Part shown: in pieces, positions 1 to 6,922 of the stretch
Numbering within the stretch: the first letter of the stretch is position 1
Layout of the letters: every line of letters starts with the position of its first letter
NCBI GenBank assembly: GCA_900088475.1
Contig: FLMG01004554.1
Location: 1 to 12,807, forward strand
Direction: 5' to 3'
Source: Hyphochytrium catenoides
Lineage: Eukaryota; Sar; Hyphochytriomycetes; Hyphochytriales; Hyphochytriaceae
DNA: 12,807 bases
The notes under the pieces: model-generated
What the model saw: only the letters and a program-made list of their open reading frames with translations
Told to the model about the DNA's origin: nothing
Database searches by the model: none
Program-made: the position numbers and the translations under genes

Positions 1-1
1 C

Positions 2-171
2 GGAGGGCCAGTGAACAACAGACAGGAGACCTGTTGTAAGGATCTGGAACCCGAACCCCTCGGAAAGGTATTTGGTGTTATTACACTTTACAATCTGTCA
101 ATTGGCATAGCACTAATCTTTCTTTCTTTTCCCCTTTCATTTGTTTCGGCGATTCGTCCTTGTAGGGTTAA
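2..171 (+). CDS. Possible 3' end of a gene entering from the left (two terminal exons)
   Basis: Only one forward frame is open in the first 67 bases. It gives about 22 residues (beginning GGPVNNRQETCC) and ends at a good AAG|GTATTT donor at 67/68. A pyrimidine-rich stretch follows and ends in CCTTGTAG at 165. Splicing 68-165 (98 bp) joins the frame to GGT TAA, so the protein would end Gly-stop at 169-171. The intron resembles the others in this window: short, T-rich before the acceptor, GT-AG. The alternative is that this is non-coding, because the same frame also stays open unspliced to a TAG at 191-193. I do not recognise the peptide and claim no function. Confidence 0.27.
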
Positions 172-489
172 AGGGCTTCAGCTAAGAGTGTAGGTCAACA
201 ATTCGAAAGTTCATCGTGAGATGAGAATACCTCTCATACAGCCGCTACAACATGTACGAACAGACATGGTGATAGTACTGGAGCATTATTTATAGCCATC
301 ATCCGTGGTCATGATCTTCATGATCTTCGTTGAGCATCAACAGCACTCAGCAACTCCTTGACTTATCATCAAGTGATGGCGTTGGTTGATGAGCCATCAA
401 CATCATTAGAATGTATTATTAGGAGCTAACTACGAATAACCCTTACATCAGCAACAAGATGATGAGACAAGGGCAACAAAGAAGATAAA

Positions 490-560
490 GCAGCAGCAGC
501 AGCTACCTGTACCGGGATATATGATGATTATTAGATATATCAATGCTTGGTTGCTGCTGC
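490..560. repeat. Nested inverted repeat built on a GCA triplet tract
   Basis: A GCA tract (490-503) faces GCTGCTGC (553-560). Inside this pair, GATATAT (516-522) faces ATATATC (535-541) with a 12-base loop. The two sets of arms are properly nested, so one strand could fold into a two-tier hairpin. The outer arm is simple-sequence DNA and could pair by chance, so function is not implied. Confidence 0.4.
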
Positions 561-958
561 CTTCATCATGAGAGTGTGTCCCTCACTAGAGGATACTCGG
601 GTCTTTATTGTTATTGTTCACCGGCACAAGGAGCAGCACGTACACGATGGCCTGTAAACATAATCGAGACGCTATTCTCGGCCGGCCTGGATCATTGTAC
701 GTCCTGCTACTGATCCACCACCACCATCCATCGTCATCACCAGACAACAGTAGTAGCAGCAAGCCAGCACATTCTCGAGGTCTAACAACAGAGCTGCTCC
801 AGGTTAGCCTTTCTTCTAGAAGCGCCTTCAGTCATGAACGAGCCCCTTTTCAATCTTATAGTTCCAGCTTGAAGCCCGAAAAATGCTGTTACAAGTCCGA
901 TGGAAATCAAAGGAGGGGCAGCCTCCATCCTTATCAGCAGGCGAGAATGGGAGCTCCC

Positions 959-1040
959 TTTGACATGATGATGGAACGCGGTCCCCAAAAAAGCAGAGGT
1001 GTACTCTATTGCCGGGACCGCATTCCACCATCATGTCAAA
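959..1040. repeat. Long imperfect inverted repeat (27-bp arms, 28-base loop)
   Basis: Bases 959-985 and 1014-1040 are reverse complements over 27 positions with only two differences, separated by a 28-base loop (986-1013). Both differences are transitions: A against C and C against A on the plus strand. In a minus-strand RNA these become U-G and G-U wobble pairs, so that transcript would form an unbroken 27-bp stem. Nothing extends the arms outward. It could be a small-RNA precursor-type hairpin, a foldback or MITE remnant, or a cruciform site. No transposase or target-site duplication is visible. Confidence 0.75.
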
Positions 1041-1368
1041 CTTCGACATTCGAAATTAAACGTCATTCAATAAGATCGATGAAGTCATAATCACCGCAGC
1101 AGCAAGTACAAGAAGAAGCGGCATCTACTTCCACTGCTTCGGTTGAGATCAGTAGTAAGCAACAAATAGAGTACTCTGTCATCATCAGAACTTTGCTCCT
1201 TGTTAGGCATCGCAGCAAAAAGACACAATGGCGATCGTCATGATGGGTCTAGATCCTCACGGCAGCAATGCAAAAAACAACGACAGCAGCAGCCGTCCAC
1301 TGAAAGAGCATCATAAGGTCATCGGTCTTGGGAATCGGTTTACAAAGGCGACCTTGTCGCTATTACAT

Positions 1369-1420
1369 CGCCACACCAGGCAACGGATGTGCTTCGCCAC
1401 ACCGGGCAACGGATGTGCTC
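1369..1420. repeat. 26-bp tandem duplication, two copies
   Basis: Copy 1 (1369-1394) and copy 2 (1395-1420) are adjacent and differ at two positions (CACCAGG versus CACCGGG, and a final T versus C). The unit is not a multiple of three, so the copies read in different frames. This argues against the overlapping open frame being a selected coding sequence. Confidence 0.85.
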
Positions 1421-1624
1421 GCAAGATTTTTGAGCCCTGCTCCTTCCATCTACATAAACGCAAGAAAATTATTTCGGGGGTCCTTGGTAAACATCCAACA
1501 CCTTGTGGCAGTACTCAGCAAGATTTGGGTTTCTGGCAGTATAAAATGGCACGGAGCAGTAGGGTCCTACAGTGAAAGCATGCGTAAGATATATAACTTG
1601 GGCAACCGACCCAGATGGGTACCG

Positions 1625-3045
1625 TCACCTACCGCCTAAGTCCAAGGACATCATTAACCAGCCAGTTGTGCCGCTAATGAGGATGGCAACTGGCGCTTGA
1701 AAGCCAAACACTCCCACCAAGGAGCCACACATTACCAGGATCGCTGCCTCTCCGAGGTTATGAACGACCTTGGCATACATGAAGACAAATGACCCCGCAA
1801 TCAGTCCCACGGCTGCAGAGTTCACTCCTTCCAACGCGTCCTGCACCACCTTATAGCGACGGATACTATTCCAGAATGGAAGTATTGACAGCATCACAAT
1901 TATACCAGGTGCAAACATACCGACACAAGCCAGAATACCTCCTCCGGCACCTAGAGCAAGGAGTAAAGAGTGATCTTCGAATGCACTTTATTCATGGTGT
2001 ATCAACTTAACTTACCTAGATATGCCGCTCCAAGGTAGGCCGAGAGGTTGAATACTGGTCCGGGCAGAGCTTGTGCAAGCGCTAGGCCGTCATAGAAGAC
2101 TGCAGATGGTAGCCATCCTGTCGCAACCACTTCTCCATGCAGCATTGGGAGAGCTAACTGCCCTCCACCGAAAATCAACGCTCCTATCCGATAAAATGCC
2201 TCAAACACCAAGAAGTATGGGTTGGTTATCCCAAACAGGTTTCTGGCAACAGCGCTTATGATCAGAATGCAGACGGACCACCCCAAGAAGATAAAGCCGG
2301 TCCGCTTTGATGTCTCAAGGAGATCTTGAGAAAGATTGCGTTCATGGTTATCCTGGGATGCAACGTATAGATGACTCCCAGACCTTGCATGCTTTCCTGC
2401 TTTGAGCATAGTGGTGATGACCCCCGATCCAAAAAGCATCAGAGGATAGCCCCATGCTCCATAGCGAGGTGGCATCCAGATAGCAAAGAACATTGAAAGG
2501 AACGCGATGCCTAACTTCATAGAGTCGTCGCGGCCACAAATACGAGCTCCTAGCTTATGGGCTGCGAGGAAAATAAGAGATACTGATGCTGGTTTGACAC
2601 CTACAGTTGCTTCCGCAAGCCAGCTTGGGGCACTTCCCTCGTCCTCGGCATAGGCGCTGTGGAGCCCAACTCCAGTGAGAAACATTATTAGAAAGCCGGG
2701 CAACTGAAACGTAATCGCAGCAAGGGTTCCTCCAGAAAGGCCACATCGCAATGCCCCGATTGCGGCTGCTACCTCTACGGAAGTCGGTCCAGGTATCGCT
2801 CCTCCTACCGCGATGAGCTCTGTAAAGGTACGATCGTCCAGCCACTTCAACTTTTCAACAAATCGTTCGTGAAACATCGCAAGATGAGCCTGGGGCCCGC
2901 CGAATGCAGTTACTGATAGCGGTATGAAGTGAAGGAAGATGCTCCACCACATCTTGCCATGCCATGATTCCTCAACATCTACCATTTCTAGTCCGATGAT
3001 ACCATGCCCATCTACATCCGGCGGTACATCTGACTGAAGCTCCAT
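1625..3045 (-). CDS. CHR-family chromate / anion transporter (two exons)
   Basis: Integral membrane protein of the chromate ion transporter family. Bacterial ChrA and fungal CHR members move chromate out of, or sulfate-like anions across, the plasma membrane. Exon 1 is 3045-2016 and exon 2 is 1950-1625, split by a 65-bp intron (donor GTAAGT, acceptor CTCTAG) inside a Gly codon; the product is 451 residues, the size of two-domain members. Both family halves are present: FGG at residues 48-50 with PGP at 85-87, then FGGGQ at 292-296 with PGP at 328-330, the latter followed by VFNLSAYLG. Many hydrophobic segments fit about ten membrane spans. A hydrophilic stretch near 215-250 links the halves. 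The first ATG after an in-frame stop is at 3045; an upstream TTG is unlikely as a start here. The gene is divergent from the TauE/SafE gene. The family is confident; the actual substrate is inferred. Confidence 0.93.
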
Positions 3046-3185
3046 CACTTGCAATCAATCGTTGAGCGGAGCTCCCGAAGAGATTCAGAGATCACCAATG
3101 TCATGCAGACATTCTGCGAAGAAGAGATCTGCACAGATGACGGCCTGGTCCCTTTTGCGCTCTGCTGTCAGTCCCTTGTCCCATT

Positions 3186-3284
3186 ATAAATGTATGGCAT
3201 TTATTATAGGGATCTCCTCAGCTGCAGACATCATATCTCTTCTCTTGAAGCAGCGTCTCTAGGAGATAGCGAAGAGATATGATG
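3186..3284. repeat. Pair of inverted repeats 5' of the CHR gene
   Basis: ATAAATG (3186-3192) and CATTTAT (3198-3204) form a 7-bp stem with a 5-base loop. Next to it, CATCATATCTCTTC (3229-3242) is the exact reverse complement of 3271-3284, a perfect 14-bp pair with a 28-base spacer. They lie roughly 140-240 bp upstream of the CHR start codon. They could be binding sites for dimeric regulators or a structured 5' leader; neither can be shown from sequence. Confidence 0.6.
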
Positions 3285-3410
3285 GGTTTCTCCTCCGCTC
3301 CTCCGTCCCAACCAATCAGAGTGATTTGTTTGGTCAAGTCAGCTCTCGCGCCTCCATCACAAAAGGAAGTTGAAGCAACGACCTAAACTTTCACTACACA
3401 AAAGGGCATT

Positions 3411-3669
3411 TTTAGAACAACAAGACATAATAGTACTCCTATATAAAACCTAAAACAGTCAAAACAGTTCTAAATAACCCTTTGTACAGTGGCGTTTCAC
3501 TTCGAACACCCTCTCTTCCTCCATTTATTAGGCTCTCGTCAATTTTACGAGCTTTTTCAGCTCCTATGTCCATAATAATCCAGACCAGGCCCCTTACTAG
3601 TTCTATTTCTGCCTAATAATAAGTACTCCGGAGTATAGAGTTTAGAATAGTAAAGGTTTTGTTCTAAAC
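3411..3669. repeat. AT-rich block with dispersed GTTCTAAA motifs and a 12-bp palindrome
   Basis: The 8-mer GTTCTAAA occurs at 3467-3474 and 3661-3668, and inverted at 3411-3418. A near copy is at 3640-3647 (GTTTAGAA). This last one pairs with 3662-3669 as a perfect 8-bp hairpin, and 3411-3420 pairs with 3659-3668 over 10 bp, so the block is flanked by inverted copies. AGTACTCC occurs at 3432 and 3622, and the second copy is part of the palindrome TACTCCGGAGTA (3624-3635). It may be a degenerate MITE-like element or a cluster of regulatory sites. No gene is seen in it. Confidence 0.45.
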
Positions 3670-3978
3670 TTGTATGGGAAGGACTGGTTGGAAAGAGGAC
3701 CGTCGTTCTACCTAATCCTTATTTAGCTGTGATTGGAGGACTGCCACCCAATGGAAATCTCTCCATGAGATGACGATTGGAGGTTCTCAACCAAAGAGCA
3801 AAAACCTTCCACGATCCACGATCCATCATCAACAAAGCTCAACCAGCTTCCATCTCCTCGTCAACACCGACATAGCCGTCTTCTACATGTGGCAAGTCTC
3901 TTCGTGGCGTGGACTGCTCAGATAAGATCTTGCACCTTCGCTGGCAGTAACCTCTCCCGAGAGTTCTGACTTTTGCTG

Positions 3979-5382
3979 ATGAAGGTGAGGATGGCTTGGA
4001 ACCAGGCTCCGCTACGGGGTCGCTTCTTCCTTACCTTATGTTGGATGTTAGTGGTGGTGCCAGCCCACGGTGCGGAGGATGTTGAGGGCGAGGAGCCGTC
4101 TGTTCCACAGCTCTCTGCGGTCAATGGTTGGGATATTCTGGCTATCTTGTTTATGTCCTTGGGTTTAGCATTGGCTGCCGCTGGCGGCGTTGGCGGTGGT
4201 CCCATCATTGTTCCGGTATTGGTGCTCATGATGGGTTTCGATATAAAGCATGCCACCCCTGTCTCAAACGTGATCATCATTGGTGGGGCGATCGCCAATG
4301 CAGCTTTTAATCTTCGACGTAGACATCCGTCTGTGGACAGACCACTCATTGACCCCGATATCTCTTTGGCAATGATCCCACCTATTATTGGTGGGGCTGT
4401 TCTTGGCGCATTCATTTCGAAGTTGCTTCCAGCCTACATTATTTCGCTACTCTTTGTGGTCGTCCTCATCGCAGGCGCAACCAGGACGCTACAGAAGGGC
4501 CTTCGTCTCCACAAGAGAGAAACTGCGAAGAGGAAAGAGCAAGAGCTCCCCGTCGTAGAGTATTTTATCATCACTCCACCATTTGCCGAGCTGGATGCCT
4601 CTCCCAAAGGAATCCAAGGTGCAGATGTTCAGTCAAAAGATGAAGAGAGTGGAGATCCCAATGAGAGACCTCCCGCAGGTACTGGACTCCATGGGCAAAG
4701 ACTGACACAAATCTTGGAAGAAGAGAGGCACTTCTCATGGACCAAGCATGGTGTTATCCTCCTCTGCTACATAGGCATTGTAGCGGCAAGTATTGTCGGT
4801 AATTTGCTGCCCTGTGGAGGAGTTGGATACTGGATCCTGTTAGTTGGCGAGATACCTTGGGTGCTCCTGTTTGCTGTTGCATCAGGGGTCTACCTAACAC
4901 GAAGAAACCATCTGAAGCATGAGATCTCGTACCCCTTTGCTGATGGTGATGTTAACTGGACTACCAAGTCAGTAATCTGGTTTCCACTACTGTGTGCAGG
5001 TGCCGGGATTATTGCCGGACTCTTTGGGATTGGAGGTGGCATTATCTGCGGACCCGTAATGATAGAGATGGCCGTTCGCCCTGAGGTAGCATCTGCCACG
5101 ACGGCGCTGATGGTTTTATATGCATCCGCCGCCGCAACGGTAAAGTTCGCTGTATTTGATATGATTGCATGGGATTGGGCTGCAACCCTGGGTGCTGTCG
5201 CACTAGTTGTTACGTTCTTCGCGCAACTCTACGTGGTGGGTTTTGTTCGGAAATCGGGGAGAGAGTCCATCATAGTACTCTGCATCGGAGCTTCTATCGC
5301 TATTGGTGCCATTTTGATGACATACCAAGCCATTAAGTCCACAATTGATGACAGCGGCAAGCCCTTTACCGCCGATATCTGA
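3979..5382 (+). CDS. TauE/SafE-family sulfite/sulfonate anion exporter
   Basis: Intronless gene for a 467-residue membrane protein of the TauE/SafE family, whose bacterial members export sulfite, sulfoacetate and related anions. The duplicated family signature is clear: a Gly-rich loop GGVGGGPIIVPVLV at 69-82, and its C-terminal counterpart GLFGIGGGIICGPVMI at 347-362. Each is followed by several hydrophobic spans (about 95-170 and 365-450). A hydrophobic leader at about 15-31 ending AHGA looks like a signal peptide or first span, followed by an acidic stretch (32-42). A charged, hydrophilic loop of about 80 residues (172-252) separates the halves, as in larger eukaryotic members. The start is the first ATG after the in-frame TGA at 3967-3969; an upstream TTG is ignored. 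It is divergent from the CHR transporter gene. The family is confident; substrate and membrane location are inferred. Confidence 0.93.
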   Translation: MKVRMAWNQAPLRGRFFLTLCWMLVVVPAHGAEDVEGEEPSVPQLSAVNGWDILAILFMSLGLALAAAGGVGGGPIIVPVLVLMMGFDIKHATPVSNVIIIGGAIANAAFNLRRRHPSVDRPLIDPDISLAMIPPIIGGAVLGAFISKLLPAYIISLLFVVVLIAGATRTLQKGLRLHKRETAKRKEQELPVVEYFIITPPFAELDASPKGIQGADVQSKDEESGDPNERPPAGTGLHGQRLTQILEEERHFSWTKHGVILLCYIGIVAASIVGNLLPCGGVGYWILLVGEIPWVLLFAVASGVYLTRRNHLKHEISYPFADGDVNWTTKSVIWFPLLCAGAGIIAGLFGIGGGIICGPVMIEMAVRPEVASATTALMVLYASAAATVKFAVFDMIAWDWAATLGAVALVVTFFAQLYVVGFVRKSGRESIIVLCIGASIAIGAILMTYQAIKSTIDDSGKPFTADI

Positions 5383-6922
5383 AAAGTTACTGCCTAAACA
5401 GCTGTCTAAATGTATATATAGCCATCATGCGATTGCGTCTAACCTGTCTCTAATGATGCACACGAGGGATCCCATCAACCCACAAGCACTAGAATTAACA
5501 ACCTTCTTCTACAATTGATTAGGTTGATCCGTTCGGTGGTTCCTGCGTCAACCCAGACTGCTTATTACTTAGTTCCAGGCCTCATATCCTATTCGTGCTC
5601 TTATAAGATACCCTATCTTGAGGTGAGGTACCACTTTCCAAAGAAGGCTGCCTAGCGCTACTGGTGAGATCCAACCCAAACAACCTGGTGCGTATCATTA
5701 GGCCTGGGTCGGCATCGGTGCCGCTTGTTGTAGGGACATCCTCTGGATTATGTGGTGAAGGTAAAGGCACTGCTGGCGCTAACCACAACGACAGCGGACA
5801 GTCGCTGTAGTATGAGCTATACGCGCTGCGTCGCTGCCTCGACAAGGATTAGACTGACATCATGGACAGATTTGTTCTTCTGTTCCAGCATGAACCTCCT
5901 GAATTGTTACCTCTCGAACCCGAAGACAGGGTAAACCGGCTGATCACGGTAATAATCTGAGGGGACTATATTATGATGATGATGTTGGGGCGGTAGCTGC
6001 GATGGAGTATCTTTTGGCTAGGGTCCTCTAGAGCGCCCTGTAGTATATTGTCATTGCGCAGAGCTAGGGTTTGTTAGTTATGATGGTTGTTACTAATCTC
6101 CTCCTCCATAGCTGCACATACAAGCAAGCGCTCGCTTTCTACTCGACCGAGAGCTATTATGGAGCAAGAATCAGCTGCCCCTGGGAGCAATACTGTAGTA
6201 AGGGGCGGAGATCTCAGTGCTGCCCTGCCTGTGAAATGCTCTACTCATGTGTTTAATAGAGAACATCTGTGTACAAGGAGATAGAGAGACAAACGTCCCT
6301 GCAGCAGCACGCCTCACATACCATTGTTTGCAATAATCTCTGTTTAGAGCTCAGAACAATCAAGACGAAGATATTTATTATATTGGGTCTTTCCCTCGTC
6401 TTTTCTGATGGAGTCGCCCAGAAGTCCCCCTCGTACATACAGATTACAGCTTGTGCCTGTTCCCTTTTCAACCGCTACCCTAGGATGCGCCGCCCTCTTC
6501 TGTTTATGGACTGGTCAACCTAAGGGTCATGTCCTGATCCTTCGCTGGTGCAATCACAGTCTGATAGGGTCATCATCCCTTGAGTTTCCATGGTGACAGG
6601 GGTGGGTGGGCGATATAACAAGGGAATATTCAAGGTGAATTAAAGCTCCCATCCACCTGGAGATCCTGTGTGATGACATGCTGACATGCTCAAGGGAATC
6701 TTGTACTTGTAGAGTTTTATCCGCAGACACGGGATCGGAGCTTCAGAGAGCCTTCCAGACAGACAACGGCACCACGCCTCTGATCGACAGCCTCTTGTCT
6801 TGAGGTGTACGAGACCAGAGCTGGCCAGAGGGCACATTCGAGCTTCAGCAGAAGAAGCTGAAGCTTATTAGCGTAGTTGGTTTCGAAAGCAAGCAAGGAG
6901 ATCTCTGGTCTCATTAGCGAAG
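5383..6922. other. Intergenic region, no convincing gene
   Basis: About 1.5 kb between two same-strand genes. Open frames here are short (under 90 codons), overlap on both strands, and are not like known proteins. The one at 5582-5845 (minus) has no ATG until about residue 50. A TACTAAT followed by CTCCTCCTCCATAG (about 6089-6109) resembles an intron 3' end, but I found no matching donor or flanking exon. The right end should hold the promoter and 5' untranslated region of the C69 peptidase gene, including the hairpin at 6841-6865. Confidence 0.55.
6841..6865. repeat. 9-bp perfect hairpin just upstream of the C69 gene
   Basis: AGCTTCAGC (6841-6849) and GCTGAAGCT (6857-6865) are exact reverse complements around a 7-base purine loop. 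The hairpin ends 57 bases before the ATG and is probably in the 5' untranslated region. A further copy of GAGCTTCAG lies at 6738-6746. Regulatory meaning is only a possibility. Confidence 0.5.

Larger units (their letters stand above)
172..1624. other. Intergenic region, no convincing gene; simple repeats and hairpins
   Basis: About 1.45 kb without a supported gene. The longest open frames (about 650-1090 and 1228-1575, plus strand) encode low-complexity Ser/His/Gln-rich or composition-driven peptides from CAG, CAT and CCA triplet tracts. They match no family I know and show no codon pattern like the real genes nearby. The region holds a doubled CATGATCTT at 310-327, a 7-bp hairpin at 385-401 (GTTGATG / CATCAAC), a nested hairpin at 490-560, a long foldback at 959-1040 and a 26-bp tandem repeat at 1369-1420. 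The right end should contain the 3' untranslated region of the minus-strand transporter gene. I see no AATAAA-type signal near its stop. Confidence 0.6.
3046..3978. promoter_or_regulatory. Divergent intergenic region between CHR and TauE/SafE genes
   Basis: About 930 bp separate the two opposed start codons, so the promoters and 5' untranslated regions of both transporters must lie here. It has three parts. The CHR-proximal part carries two inverted repeats (3186-3204 and 3229-3284). The middle (about 3360-3720) is AT-rich with repeated TTCTAAA-type motifs and a TATATAAAA stretch near 3440. The TauE-proximal part (about 3720-3978) is less AT-rich and contains doubled CACGATC near 3810. In-frame stops precede both starts. 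No coding sequence is supported; the open frame at 3062-3262 has no recognisable features. Confidence 0.55.

Noticed and set aside
608-1090. 160-codon open frame on the plus strand
   Set aside because: It starts at TTG (first ATG about 13 codons in), its His and Ser runs come from triplet repeats, and it runs across the 959-1040 foldback. No recognisable domain.
1228-1575. 115-codon open frame on the plus strand
   Set aside because: It crosses a tandem repeat whose 26-bp unit shifts frame between copies, overlaps another open frame, and has no family resemblance.
3918-4415. 165-codon minus-strand open frame
   Set aside because: It is the antisense shadow of the TauE/SafE gene, whose own frame carries the family signatures.
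5582-5845. 87-codon minus-strand open frame
   Set aside because: No ATG until about residue 50, and low-complexity Ser/Pro/Arg composition without known motifs.
6089-6109. Intron-like 3' end (TACTAAT then CTCCTCCTCCATAG)
   Set aside because: No plausible donor or coding exon on either side.
6071-6523. Overlapping short open frames, one Cys-rich, upstream of the C69 gene
   Set aside because: They overlap on both strands in three frames, lack conserved spacing or domains, and are what chance gives in a spacer of this size.
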